The notes under the pieces: model-generated
Database searches by the model: none
The model's input: only the letters and a program-made list of their open reading frames with translations
Told to the model about the DNA's origin: nothing
Translations under genes and position numbers: made by a program
From: an archaeon
Lineage (GTDB): Archaea; Nanobdellota; Nanobdellia; Pacearchaeales; GW2011-AR1
Assembly (NCBI GenBank): GCA_018697295.1
Contig: JABHTJ010000008.1
Location: forward strand, 1 to 53,435
Length of the DNA: 53,435 nucleotides
Reading direction: 5' to 3'
Shown: positions 33,257-42,459 of the stretch, in pieces
Numbering within the stretch: position 1 is the first letter of the stretch
How the letters are laid out: each line of letters begins with the position of its first letter

Positions 33257-33465
33257 TCAAGATTTTTGATTGCATCTTTCAAAACTTTTTTTGCGTTGTC
33301 CGCTTCAATATGAAGAATGGGGTTTTTCGTTGGATGTTCTCTTTTCCAAACAGAAACTTTAGCCCCTGCATTGTTTGCATATACTCTAAGCACTTCTGCA
33401 AGAGTTACACTTGCGATTTCAATATCTAAGCTAGACTTTTCATCATTAATAATTTTTACTTCCAT
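33211..33465 (-). CDS. rpoL: DNA-directed RNA polymerase subunit L
   Basis: The 84-aa protein is the archaeal Rpb11/alpha-like subunit: strand VKIINDEKSSLDIEI, helix TLAEVLRVYANN, and the conserved HPTKNPILHIEA. It pairs with subunit D in assembly of RNA polymerase. Length is typical. Its 3' end is duplicated downstream (32791-32836). Confidence 0.92.
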   Translation of the reverse strand: MEVKIINDEKSSLDIEIASVTLAEVLRVYANNAGAKVSVWKREHPTKNPILHIEADNAKKVLKDAIKNLEKEIDSAVTDFKKLK

Positions 33466-33539
33466 ATTAGTAATTAATAATTTTGGTTTTTAAAGTTTTG
33501 GATGCGAGTACTAAGGTGAAGATTTCGCTATTCCGAGAA

Positions 33540-33561
33540 TCCTAGTTAACCAAAACTAGGA
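33540..33561. terminator. Hairpin downstream of rad50
   Basis: TCCTAGTT and AACTAGGA form a perfect 8-bp stem with loop AACCAA, 10 nt past the rad50 stop. Likely a transcript end or processing structure for mre11-rad50. Confidence 0.45.
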
Positions 33562-33570
33562 ATAATAAAA

Positions 33571-35625
33571 TTAAGAAGCTCCACCACTAATCTGGCTCTT
33601 ATCGGTTTTTTCAACTCTTCTAATGTGGTCTACGAATCCTTCAATTTTTTCTTCGTGACTAACAATTATCATTTGTTCTGCCTTTAGTTGATCAAAGATA
33701 TCTCGCATTTTTTCAATTTGTTCTATTGCAAATCCGTCAGTTGGTTCGTCTAGAATTACAATATCTTTTGTTTTAATTTTTGAGAGCATGGAATTTAGCA
33801 CCTGATTTAATGAAAGTCTGTATGCGAGAGCAACTGCTGTTCTTTCTCCTCCGGATAAAAAATCATATTCGATTTCATAATCTTGGTTTGATATGATCGG
33901 GGTAAAATCTTCGTTTAGACGTACTGATAATGCATCTGGGACTAATACTGCAAACCACTCGCAAAAAATTGATGAGAATTCAATTCTTAATTTGGCCATA
34001 ACATTTTTTTCAGTTACATTAATTAGCGTAATGAATTTTTCCTGAACCCAATCTTGTAATTCTCTTAAGAAATTTATTTCCTTTCGAAGTCTTTCTTTTC
34101 CCTGAATTTCTTGACGTAATTCTTCGAGCCGATTCATTACTAATTCTAACTCTTTATTTTTTGTCGCACTTTCGATCTGATTTACCCTAATTTCATTATT
34201 TAAAATTTCTGAATCATTGAGAATTTTTTTATATATTTCTTCTGATTCTTCAAAATTAATTATTTGATTTTTTAATTCATCTAGTTCTTTTTCAAGCGCA
34301 ATTATTTCATTTCTTACCCTATCTAAAATAAAGGCATCACTTTTGATTTTTGTTTGTAATGTATTTTGATGATTATGCTTTATTTTATTTTGTTCCAAGG
34401 TACTTTTATCAAATTCATATCCTCTCACTAAATCTTTTTCTTTGTCGAGAATTTTTATGATGCCTGCTTTTTCAATAATTTTTTGATCCAATTCCCTATT
34501 GATATCATCTATTTCAAAATTACTTCTCTTAGAAATTTTCTCTTTATGTTCGTGTCCTACGGACTGAAAACATGTTGGACAATTTTCTAAAGAGATAACT
34601 TTTTCTTTTAATCTCGTCGGAGTTTCTTTTCTTGATTCTAAAACCGAAATTTCTGAGTGAATACTTAGAACTTTTTGTGAAGATTCTTCGACTAATTTTT
34701 GATGTTTTTCATACAGCTCTTTTACTGCTGCGAGTCTTTCATGAGAGAAGTCAATTTCCTGACTTGTTTGTTTTTGGAGAATGAGGATTTCTTTTTTCAT
34801 ACGACTTTCTATATCTTTTTTTCCATGCAGCCGGATATTTGTGTTATCAATTGTGGCAATTATTTTTTTATTCTCTTCTATTACTTCATTGATTTTTTCC
34901 TTTTTTTTATCAAGCTCTTCTTTTTCCATAATTAGTTTTGTGCGAGAAATGTTTAAAGTATTTGAATCTCTTGAAAGAATTATTTTCTTTTCATTTTCGA
35001 TTACAAATTTTTCTTTTAATAAATTTAATTCAGACCCAAGAACTTCTTTTATTTTTATTTGCTCTTTTATTTTTTGGAGAAGAATTCCTGCATTGTCTTT
35101 TATTCTTTTGTACCTATCAATTCCAAAAATGTGACGTAAAGTGTCGAGACGAACTTCTGGCCTTTCCTCGATTATAGATTTCATTTCTTCTTGAGGAGTA
35201 TAGACGGTGAATTTGTATAGGAGGTTTGATTTTTTTGCGAATTCTTTTGGATAGTTTAGAAGTCTCATTACTCTGTCTTTCATTTCGGAAGTTGAGATTT
35301 CTTCTAAACCTAATGAAGTAGTTATGCTATTTGAATCTTGGGTGATGCTTCCATTTTTGCTTTTTTTAATTGTTCTCTCGAGCGTAATTGTTTCTCCTTC
35401 TATTTCTACTTCAAGCTTGGCATATGCAGTGTCTTGCCCAGTTCTTAGAATCGATGCTCCTTTTTGTCCTGGCTGTAAACCGAATAATGCAAATTGTATT
35501 CCCAAAAGAATTGAAGTTTTTCCTGCCCCAATTTCTCCCGATAAAAGAATTGAACCTTTTGGGAAAGTGATTTCTAAATCCTCATAGCTTCGAATATTTT
35601 TTATATGTAGTTTTTTGAAAATCAT
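33571..35625 (-). CDS. rad50: DNA double-strand break repair ATPase Rad50
   Basis: A 684-aa SMC-like ATPase: Walker A GEIGAGKTS (30-38), two long coiled-coil arms, a zinc hook CPTC near residue 350, the signature LSGGERTAVAL, and Walker B VILDEPTDGF. It forms the Mre11-Rad50 complex that tethers and processes DNA ends. The arms are short compared with typical archaeal Rad50 (about 850-900 aa). The ATG overlaps the mre11 stop by 4 nt. herA and nurA, the usual neighbours, are absent. Confidence 0.95.
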   Translation of the reverse strand: MIFKKLHIKNIRSYEDLEITFPKGSILLSGEIGAGKTSILLGIQFALFGLQPGQKGASILRTGQDTAYAKLEVEIEGETITLERTIKKSKNGSITQDSNSITTSLGLEEISTSEMKDRVMRLLNYPKEFAKKSNLLYKFTVYTPQEEMKSIIEERPEVRLDTLRHIFGIDRYKRIKDNAGILLQKIKEQIKIKEVLGSELNLLKEKFVIENEKKIILSRDSNTLNISRTKLIMEKEELDKKKEKINEVIEENKKIIATIDNTNIRLHGKKDIESRMKKEILILQKQTSQEIDFSHERLAAVKELYEKHQKLVEESSQKVLSIHSEISVLESRKETPTRLKEKVISLENCPTCFQSVGHEHKEKISKRSNFEIDDINRELDQKIIEKAGIIKILDKEKDLVRGYEFDKSTLEQNKIKHNHQNTLQTKIKSDAFILDRVRNEIIALEKELDELKNQIINFEESEEIYKKILNDSEILNNEIRVNQIESATKNKELELVMNRLEELRQEIQGKERLRKEINFLRELQDWVQEKFITLINVTEKNVMAKLRIEFSSIFCEWFAVLVPDALSVRLNEDFTPIISNQDYEIEYDFLSGGERTAVALAYRLSLNQVLNSMLSKIKTKDIVILDEPTDGFAIEQIEKMRDIFDQLKAEQMIIVSHEEKIEGFVDHIRRVEKTDKSQISGGAS

Positions 35626-36821
35626 TCGAGCTGCCTCATTTCTAGAAGATCTTTTAATTCTGAGAGAAGACGATCTTCAAACACTGCAGATTTTTCATCT
35701 TCTGCTTTCTCCATCGATAAAACGTTCATCAAAGTAGGAAGGTATTTTGTGAAATTATTTTTTGAATTTACGGTTGAAAATTCTTTGAAAATTCTCTCTT
35801 CAACTTTCTCAATATTGTCCGAATCATTTTCTCCAGCATCAAAATCCTGAGATTCCAATTTTAAGGAAGACATGTTTCTCAAAAAAACATAAGCCCCTTT
35901 TTTCTTGACGAAATCTTCTATTTCCTTGAAGTTTATATCTCCTGCTTTTCCAATTTGAATAATTCCTCTTAATTTGAGAAGAGTTATTTTATCATTTAAA
36001 TTGTGTTTGTCTAATTCAGAGATTATTTTTTGCGTCGCAGTTAGTCCGTTATCAATATCAACAATCACTAAAGAAACTTCTTTTAGAGGAATTTGAATTC
36101 TCTTCGTATTGGTCTTGTTATTTTCAATTTCAACCAGGACAAAACTTCCGCATTTTAGATCAATTAATTCCTGAAAATTTGCAGGAAATGTAGGTGTCGG
36201 ATATACAAACCTTGAATCATTTAATGTTTCATTGTAATATTTGTGGATGTGACCGAAAGCATAATAATCTGCCAAAGGTAATTTTTCTTTTTCTATCGAA
36301 TCCATGGGGATGGTTCCGACTACATCTTTGATGGTCGTGTGAAGCATAAAAATTGTAAATGCATTTAACTTTTCGAAGTGAACTTTTTTTAAATCTTCAA
36401 TTTCCATTCCGGATTTTTTCCCTGGATATCCAAAGATTGCAATATCTTCATGATATGTCGGTTCCAAATTTATTCTTCCAGATTCATCTGTTGTGAACTT
36501 CTCTACATTTTTACAAAATCCTGCTTTTTCTAATACGTCCAAAAATGTTTTTCCTGAAGTTGAAAAATCATGACTTCCTGCGATTAAATAAACAGGAATA
36601 TTGTTGTCATGGATTTTTTTGAATTCTTGGAAAGTTTCTTTTAAGATTTCTATTGAAGGATATGCTGAATCGAATAAATCTCCCGCTATTAAAATAAAAT
36701 CTACTTTAGTTTCAATACAAATATCAACTATTTTTCTAAATGACTCAAAGTTTATTTTTTGCAATTCGGGCTGTCTCCAGCAACCCAAATGACAATCTGC
36801 CATATGCGCGAATGTTACCAT
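35622..36821 (-). CDS. mre11: DNA double-strand break repair nuclease Mre11
   Basis: A 399-aa protein with the phosphoesterase motifs of Mre11: DCHLG (Asp9, His11), GDLFD, GSHD (GNHD in most), HTT and GHIH. These bind two Mn ions for 3'-5' exo and endonuclease action. The C-terminal ~80 residues contain acidic linkers and a helical Rad50-binding end. First gene of the operon. Confidence 0.95.
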   Translation of the reverse strand: MVTFAHMADCHLGCWRQPELQKINFESFRKIVDICIETKVDFILIAGDLFDSAYPSIEILKETFQEFKKIHDNNIPVYLIAGSHDFSTSGKTFLDVLEKAGFCKNVEKFTTDESGRINLEPTYHEDIAIFGYPGKKSGMEIEDLKKVHFEKLNAFTIFMLHTTIKDVVGTIPMDSIEKEKLPLADYYAFGHIHKYYNETLNDSRFVYPTPTFPANFQELIDLKCGSFVLVEIENNKTNTKRIQIPLKEVSLVIVDIDNGLTATQKIISELDKHNLNDKITLLKLRGIIQIGKAGDINFKEIEDFVKKKGAYVFLRNMSSLKLESQDFDAGENDSDNIEKVEERIFKEFSTVNSKNNFTKYLPTLMNVLSMEKAEDEKSAVFEDRLLSELKDLLEMRQLE

Positions 36822-36918
36822 CTTTTGACCATAGTAGAAAGCAGAGAAGCGATATTTAAAGATAGTTGTGGTTTAGTTAATTGTTGGTAGAAACTATACT
36901 TTTTAGGAGAATAAAACT

Positions 36919-36924
36919 TATATA
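36919..36924 (+). promoter_or_regulatory. TATA box of the 36946 gene
   Basis: TATATA 22-27 nt before the ATG. A GAGGAG sequence also lies directly before the ATG, unusual next to leaderless spacing. Confidence 0.65.
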
Positions 36925-36945
36925 ACTTTGAGTTTTTAGAGGAGA

Positions 36946-37284
36946 ATGGTGGACATTTTAGAAAGAGAGGTTGATGAAGTTGAAAATTTGGCCTCTCCAG
37001 AAAAAGTAACTATTAATTTATTGGATTTGGTGGGAGAACTTAGTCGAGTTGGAAGATTTTATACGCGATTTGTTGAAGGAACCGATCCTTCAACATTGAC
37101 TTTTGAGAAATACCCTGTTTCTAGAAAATCTTTTTTAGATGTTGCAAGTTATGCTATTGAGAAAGTTGAAGAGGCACGATCTCGAGAGGATTCGGAACAA
37201 TTAACGGCCTATTGGGATTGGGCTGTAAGAGGTTATGAGTTAATTGAATCGGCAACAATTGTTTATTGGCCCAAATTTAATTAA
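36946..37284 (+). CDS. Small helical protein, unknown
   Basis: A 112-aa acidic soluble protein with four likely helices, Tyr/Trp-rich towards the end (YWDWAVRGYEL). TATA spacing supports the start. Divergent from mre11 and convergent with the HemK2-like gene, overlapping its stop by 8 nt. I do not recognise the family. Confidence 0.6.
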   Translation: MVDILEREVDEVENLASPEKVTINLLDLVGELSRVGRFYTRFVEGTDPSTLTFEKYPVSRKSFLDVASYAIEKVEEARSREDSEQLTAYWDWAVRGYELIESATIVYWPKFN

Positions 37285-37813
37285 ATTCTAAAATTAATAG
37301 TTCTTCCATAAAGATTTTTTTTCGTGCAACTATTTTTGTACTGAATTTTTTTATTTTATTCATTGGTGTAAGACTTGAGATTAAAAGAAATATTTTTCCA
37401 TTTTTATTTAAATGGTCTTTTGCTTGTTGGATAAATTTTAGAGAAATTTCATCTCCCTTGAGCCCTCCAGTTGTTGCAAGTTGAGAATCTTTTGGTTCTC
37501 GTTTATCTTGTGGAAGATAGGGTGCATTGAAGACAATTATGTCGAAAGAGTTTTTTAGATTTTTGAAAAGATTTGTGTGAATCTTGTTGATTTTTTGTTT
37601 GTTTAATTTTTTTATCGCTTTTTCATTTATGTCTGCTGCAGTGATGTTTTCTTTTTTTAGAAACTTCGTGGCGGTTAAAGCTAGAATTCCAGAACCAGTC
37701 CCCATATCAAGAAAAGTTAGAGAATCTTTTTCTTTAGTGCTTTTTTTAGAAAAGAAATTCTCTAAAAATTCTTTGAAGAAAAAAGAATCGTCAGAGGGTT
37801 CATAGATCTCCAT
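37277..37813 (-). CDS. HemK2/Mtq2-like release factor glutamine methyltransferase
   Basis: The 178-aa protein starts YEPSDDSF and has the SAM motif LDMGTGSGI (35-43), the acidic AADIN, and NAPY at 96-99 in place of the usual NPPY that binds the target glutamine amide. The short form without an N-terminal domain is the archaeal/eukaryal HemK2 class that methylates the GGQ glutamine of aRF1. The Pro-to-Ala change is tolerated in some members. Last gene of the leftward run from RNase J. Confidence 0.82.
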   Translation of the reverse strand: MEIYEPSDDSFFFKEFLENFFSKKSTKEKDSLTFLDMGTGSGILALTATKFLKKENITAADINEKAIKKLNKQKINKIHTNLFKNLKNSFDIIVFNAPYLPQDKREPKDSQLATTGGLKGDEISLKFIQQAKDHLNKNGKIFLLISSLTPMNKIKKFSTKIVARKKIFMEELLILEFN

Positions 37814-37816
37814 TTT

Positions 37817-38383
37817 TTAAAAGAATTTATCCCAGAATAACCCTGCTAAAAGTGCTAAAATCATTACGAGCGTGATTACTATAATTAATGAAAGTATTAC
37901 TATTTTTTTAGCATTTCCTTTAGGATTTTTTGATTTTGTTGAAAGTAATTTTCTTGTAGGGAGGAGTGGTTCTTGTGAATCTTGAACTTGAACCGTCTGA
38001 GAAGGTTGCAGAGGTTTTGAATTAAAGACATTTTTTATTTTTGAAAAGAATGACTTTTTATCTTGGACAGGAAGAGGTTTTGATTGAAGGGTTTTTTCTC
38101 TTTGAATTTGAACTCCAGAAGCATCCATATATTTTTCTTGCTCTTCTTCTGCTATCGGTACAACTTCTGAAGAGGTGGAAGAAGTTTGCCCAGTCCCTTG
38201 AGCCCCTATAAATTCTCTTAGAACTTGCGAATTACTTGCAGCAGTTATATCTTCTGGAGTATACCCTGCATTGTAAAAACTTCTAGTTGCTTTTTCGAGG
38301 CTATCTCCCCTCTCAATAGCATTTTTTAGTCCGCCAATTAACTCTTGTACAACTTTTTCATTAGATTTTTCTACAATTTTAAT
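37817..38383 (-). CDS. C-terminal-TM protein with N-terminal helical domain, probable ATT start
   Basis: The ATG at 38128 gives 103 aa, but the same frame is open and coding-like up to 38383. The added N-terminus (ATT KIVEKSNEKVVQEL..., AIERGDSLEKATRS, AGYTPEDI) looks like a helical domain I associate with DPANN TM proteins. No ATG, GTG or TTG lies there; an ATT with GGAG 8 nt before it fits, overlapping the RNase J gene by 13 nt. The middle is Gln/Ser/Lys-rich, and one TM helix (about 160-185) sits at the end. Function unknown. Confidence 0.55.
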   Translation of the reverse strand: MKIVEKSNEKVVQELIGGLKNAIERGDSLEKATRSFYNAGYTPEDITAASNSQVLREFIGAQGTGQTSSTSSEVVPIAEEEQEKYMDASGVQIQREKTLQSKPLPVQDKKSFFSKIKNVFNSKPLQPSQTVQVQDSQEPLLPTRKLLSTKSKNPKGNAKKIVILSLIIVITLVMILALLAGLFWDKFF

Positions 38384-39714
38384 ATGTCTCCATCATTCAT
38401 GAGGTGGGCATCTTTTCCTAATTTGTAACCCATCTTTTTTAGGATTTCAATCATAGGCTTTGTTTTATCAAAACCTCCATGATAAGGGATTATATGTTTT
38501 GGCGTCGTTAGCTTAAGAGTTTGAATTAAATCTTCTTCCCTTCCATGTCCTGAAACATGAACATCTCTAAAAATTCGGGGATTGAATTTTTTTAATCGAG
38601 ATTCCATTTTTGAAAATTGCTCTATATTTACTGGACTTGGAATTACACTCGAAGAAAATACAATATTATCCCTATTAGTTAATTTGAAGTGTAAATCTTT
38701 TCTAGACATTCTTTCTAAAATTGAGTTAGGTTCTCCTTGATGACCGGTACAGACGATTAAGTAATCTTTTCTATTTTTTTCAGTCATTTTAAGTGCTTTT
38801 TCTACTTGTCTTCGGTATTTTGCAATTCTTACTCCTTCCAAAAATGGTGCCGCTCCAGAGTTTTTAGCTGCACTTGAATATTTATCCATACTTCTGCCGA
38901 GTAAAATTACTTCTCGATCTATTTTTTTTCCAATGTCTAAAATACTCTTTATTCTAGCAATTTGAGAAGCAAATGTTGTCACAATTATTCCCTCATGTTT
39001 GTCTTCAATTTGATGAAGTGTTTTATTTAGCATTTCTCTTGCCGCACTTTCTGAAGGTGTTTTGTCCTTTGTTCCAGAATAAAGAGAATTTACAATAAAA
39101 ACTAATATCCCTTCTTTTCCTAATTCTTTTAATCTTTTGTAATTTGGTTTTGGTCCGACGACAGGAGTGTCATCTAATTTGAAATCTCCTGAGAACAAAA
39201 CTACTCCTTTTGGAGTATGAAGTGCAATCATTGAGCATTGGATCGTTGAATGAGTCATATGTAAAAAGTCGACCTTGTATTTTTTATTTTTTCCTTGGAC
39301 ATGAAAAGTCGTGTTTGATTTTACATTATACATTTTATTTTTTAAGATAATATCATTATCATTTAGTAAAGATTCTAGAACTTTTATTGTGAATGGCGTT
39401 CCGTAAATTGGAGCATCATATTTGTCAGATAAAAAGGGAATTGCACCTACATGGTCTAGATGTGCGTGAGAAATAAATTGTGCCCGAACCTTGTGCCGGA
39501 TATTATCTATAACGGAGTCTTGAGGGATTGCCTCTATTTTTTTTAATCTATTCTCAGTCATGATTCTATCTTGTTCTTGCATCGAGACAATTGCCGGTAA
39601 GAAAAAACCTTCATCGAAGATAAATGCATCGTCTTCTAGTTCTACGACGAGCATATTTTTCCCAACTTCAGAAAAACCCCCTACTGTATGAATTTTCACC
39701 ATATCTTTTTCCAT
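38371..39714 (-). CDS. Archaeal ribonuclease J (metallo-beta-lactamase/beta-CASP)
   Basis: A 447-aa nuclease: HAHLDH (83-88) and downstream His/Asp (HSTIQCS, SGDFKLD) bind two zinc ions. The beta-CASP part follows (TTFASQIARI, CTGHQGEP, and the final GHGREED and PYHGG histidines). It is a 5'-3' exo/endoribonuclease in mRNA decay. Compact, single-domain archaeal type. Its end overlaps the next gene's probable ATT start. Confidence 0.9.
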   Translation of the reverse strand: MEKDMVKIHTVGGFSEVGKNMLVVELEDDAFIFDEGFFLPAIVSMQEQDRIMTENRLKKIEAIPQDSVIDNIRHKVRAQFISHAHLDHVGAIPFLSDKYDAPIYGTPFTIKVLESLLNDNDIILKNKMYNVKSNTTFHVQGKNKKYKVDFLHMTHSTIQCSMIALHTPKGVVLFSGDFKLDDTPVVGPKPNYKRLKELGKEGILVFIVNSLYSGTKDKTPSESAAREMLNKTLHQIEDKHEGIIVTTFASQIARIKSILDIGKKIDREVILLGRSMDKYSSAAKNSGAAPFLEGVRIAKYRRQVEKALKMTEKNRKDYLIVCTGHQGEPNSILERMSRKDLHFKLTNRDNIVFSSSVIPSPVNIEQFSKMESRLKKFNPRIFRDVHVSGHGREEDLIQTLKLTTPKHIIPYHGGFDKTKPMIEILKKMGYKLGKDAHLMNDGDILKL

Positions 39715-39808
39715 TTTATTCTATAGAAGATATTCTTGGAAGTTTTTAAATATTTAGTAGAATGTTTTTCTTGGAAATGTTTTTAATTGGTGTAATCTAT
39801 TGTTATTT

Positions 39809-40120
39809 ATGGTTACTAAACAGAAGCGGCTCAAGTTAAAACCGTCTGCTCGAGATAAGCGGCGGTATTTTTTAGTTGCGAAATCAAAGGCGAATCAAGT
39901 TGAAGATGCGATTTTAGAATATGTTGGCGTTCTTGGTCTTGCAAAATCTGCTTACCTTCAGGTGAAAGTTAAGGGACATGCAGGATTTATTGTCGGAAGT
40001 TGTTCTAGAGAGAGTTTGGAGAATGTTCGGGCTGCCCTGGGATTACATGGAATTGTGATTGTTAGAGTTAGTAGTACTTTGAAAGGTTTGGGTAAGGGAT
40101 TGGAGTGTAGAAAATCTTAA
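39809..40120 (+). CDS. rnp2: Ribonuclease P protein component 2 (Pop5)
   Basis: Start set at ATG 39809 (103 aa). The start KPSARDKRRYFLVAK and the later SLENVRAAL and GIVIVRVSSTLKG fit archaeal Pop5/Rpp14, which activates the RNase P RNA in 5' tRNA processing. Its place right in front of psmA is the usual archaeal order. Confidence 0.82.
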   Translation: MVTKQKRLKLKPSARDKRRYFLVAKSKANQVEDAILEYVGVLGLAKSAYLQVKVKGHAGFIVGSCSRESLENVRAALGLHGIVIVRVSSTLKGLGKGLECRKS

Positions 40121-40170
40121 AAAGTCTCGTTTTTGCTATACTATACTAAACATCTTAGGATTTTTTTAAT

Positions 40171-40875
40171 ATGGACGATATACAACACCAACAAATGGGA
40201 TATGACCGGGCTGCGACTATGTTTGCGCCAGATGGACATATTTTGCAAGTAGAATACGCTGAGAAAACGATTCGCCTGGGTTCTTCATCTATTGGGATTG
40301 TTTTTGATAAAGGGGTTTTGATTTTATCTGATAGGCGACAACGAGATATTTTAGTTGTTGAATCATCTGCCAATAAAATTCATGAAATTGACGATCATAT
40401 TATTTGTGTTTCTGCCGGAATTAGTAGTGATGCGCGTGTTTTGATTGAGAAGGCGCGAGTTATTGCTCAGCAACATAGAGTTACTTATGATTCTGCTCCA
40501 ACTACTGAAGCAGTTGTAAGGGAAATTTCAGATATCAAACAACAATTTACACAATATGGTGGAGCTCGACCTTTTGGAGTTTCAATGATGTTTGCAGGAA
40601 TTAATGGCGATGAAGTCCTTTATACGACAGACATTACTGGAAACTATTTGAAATATAATGCGAATGCTATTGGAGAAAATGATGAAGCGATCAAAACTTT
40701 ACTTCGAGAAAAATATACAAAAGGATTGAGTAAAAAGAAGGCTGTTGAATTAGCTTTGGAAATTTTTAAAGAAGTTCAGCGAGATAATTTTTCTGTTGAA
40801 AACTTTGATGCAGGAATTTTAGAAGAAGGGAAGATTACGAAGGTTAGTGGGCGAAAGTTGGAAGATTTTGATTAG
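40171..40875 (+). CDS. psmA: Proteasome subunit alpha
   Basis: A 234-aa protein with the alpha-subunit N-terminal helix pattern (YDRAATMFAPDGHILQVEYA), the Ntn-hydrolase sandwich, and PFGVSMMFAG. It forms the outer rings of the 20S proteasome and gates substrate entry. The beta subunit is elsewhere. Sits between pop5 and the FG-GAP/SBDS genes. Confidence 0.95.
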   Translation: MDDIQHQQMGYDRAATMFAPDGHILQVEYAEKTIRLGSSSIGIVFDKGVLILSDRRQRDILVVESSANKIHEIDDHIICVSAGISSDARVLIEKARVIAQQHRVTYDSAPTTEAVVREISDIKQQFTQYGGARPFGVSMMFAGINGDEVLYTTDITGNYLKYNANAIGENDEAIKTLLREKYTKGLSKKKAVELALEIFKEVQRDNFSVENFDAGILEEGKITKVSGRKLEDFD

Positions 40876-40883
40876 AGAAAATT

Positions 40884-40889
40884 TATATA
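40884..40889 (+). promoter_or_regulatory. TATA box of the FG-GAP gene
   Basis: TATATA 22-27 nt before the ATG at 40911, giving this gene its own leaderless promoter inside the superoperon. Confidence 0.7.
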
Positions 40890-40910
40890 AGACATTATTC
40901 TTAAGAGATA

Positions 40911-42413
40911 ATGAAAAAAGGTGCTAAAAAGAAAAATTCTAAAAATAATTCTATTAGAACCTTGAATAGAAAAGAATTATTTTTTATTTTAGGGCTTGTT
41001 TTGTTGATTAGTATTTTTGCGAATGTTATTTTATCTAAGGAATATTTGCAGAAAGCCCCTCCAATAAGTAATGTGAGGAGTGCCGGAACAAGTACTTCTG
41101 TTGGAAGTGTTAAAAAACCAATTCCGCAGTTGGCTGGGTGGCCAAAACAATTAGGCGGAGAACCCGGATCTCCACACATAATAGAAGACCTAGATAATGA
41201 TGGGATCAAAGAACTAATAGTTCGGTCAGATCCGCCAGGTTTAGTCACAGTTTTAGATTCCCAAGGAAATAATAAGCCTGGATGGCCCATTCAAATTATC
41301 TCGGGGACTATTTCCGTAGGAGATGTAACCGGAAATGGAAATAAGGAATTAGTATTTGTTTCTGTAGGCAAACTTTATGTTTATGATTCTCTAGGGAATC
41401 TTCTTCCGGGATGGCCTTCCAAAACCATAGCTACTTTCCCTTCAGTATCTGCCGCTGCATTAATAGATCTGAATAATGATGGAATCAAAGATATTGTTTA
41501 TGCTGGAGGGAGCTCAGTAGCTAACCCTAATCAAGAATTAGTCGCATATAATTATCAGGGAAACTTCCTTCCAGGATTTCCCACAAGATTAAAAGGTAGT
41601 TCTAAATCTACCGTTGCAGTAGGAGACATTAACCTTGATGGAAAAAATGAAATAATTGTGGCGAGTAATTTTAAATTAAACCAACAGTTATCAACAATAG
41701 ATGATATTTATTTAGAAGCTTTTGATAATCTGGGAATTAAACTCTGGGACAAACAAATTCCTTACGGTTTTACTCTCCCTCCGGTTGTTCCTGCTTCAAT
41801 AGGAAATCTAGATGGTGACTCTGAACTTGAAATAGTTTTCCCCGGCTATGATGGAGAGATTTATGCATTAAACCATGATGGAAGTCCACTTCAAGGCTGG
41901 TCTTCAGTTAGTTGGGGTGCTAACTGGATTCTCTCGCCTGCAGCGATAGGAGATATTGATGAGGATGGTCTTAATGAGATTATTTCCTATAGGGGCCCAT
42001 ATCTTTATGCGCTTGAAAATAATGGAGCTATTAAGTGGTCAAAATACAAATTTCAGGACTTTAATGGAGGGTATGTCCGAGCATCCCCTATAATCTCAGA
42101 CATCACAGGAGATGGAAAAATGGAAGTCTTAGTTTCAACAGAAGGATTTTCTAACTCAGGAATCTTTGCTTTTGATGGAGGAAATGGAAATTTATTGAAT
42201 CAATTTCCTCTCAAAGGAGGGCCACAGTTAACTTCCTTTCAAAGATCTGCGCCCCTCATTACAGATTTTGATCTAGATGGAGATATAGAGATTATTGTAG
42301 GAGGAGATGATGGAAATATTTATGTCTGGGATTTGACAAGCCCATATAATCCTAATTTAATATATTGGGAAACACTCCAACAAAATTCTGAAAGAACTGG
42401 TGTTGCGATTTAA
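40911..42413 (+). CDS. Membrane-anchored FG-GAP / VCBS repeat protein
   Basis: A 500-aa protein with a Lys-rich start, one TM helix (about 22-42) and then about eight beta-propeller repeats carrying DxDxDG calcium loops (DLDNDGIKEL, DVTGNGNKEL, DLNNDGIKDI, DIDEDGLNEI, DITGDGKMEV, DFDLDGDIEI) and PGW motifs after the strands. It is exposed outside the cell. Second such protein in the window (see 31342-32778), with a distinct repeat sequence. It interrupts the normally contiguous psmA-SBDS order. Confidence 0.83.
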   Translation: MKKGAKKKNSKNNSIRTLNRKELFFILGLVLLISIFANVILSKEYLQKAPPISNVRSAGTSTSVGSVKKPIPQLAGWPKQLGGEPGSPHIIEDLDNDGIKELIVRSDPPGLVTVLDSQGNNKPGWPIQIISGTISVGDVTGNGNKELVFVSVGKLYVYDSLGNLLPGWPSKTIATFPSVSAAALIDLNNDGIKDIVYAGGSSVANPNQELVAYNYQGNFLPGFPTRLKGSSKSTVAVGDINLDGKNEIIVASNFKLNQQLSTIDDIYLEAFDNLGIKLWDKQIPYGFTLPPVVPASIGNLDGDSELEIVFPGYDGEIYALNHDGSPLQGWSSVSWGANWILSPAAIGDIDEDGLNEIISYRGPYLYALENNGAIKWSKYKFQDFNGGYVRASPIISDITGDGKMEVLVSTEGFSNSGIFAFDGGNGNLLNQFPLKGGPQLTSFQRSAPLITDFDLDGDIEIIVGGDDGNIYVWDLTSPYNPNLIYWETLQQNSERTGVAI

Positions 42414-42459
42414 TCTTTTTCACCACAATATTAATAAACTTTAATGAATTATTTATTTT

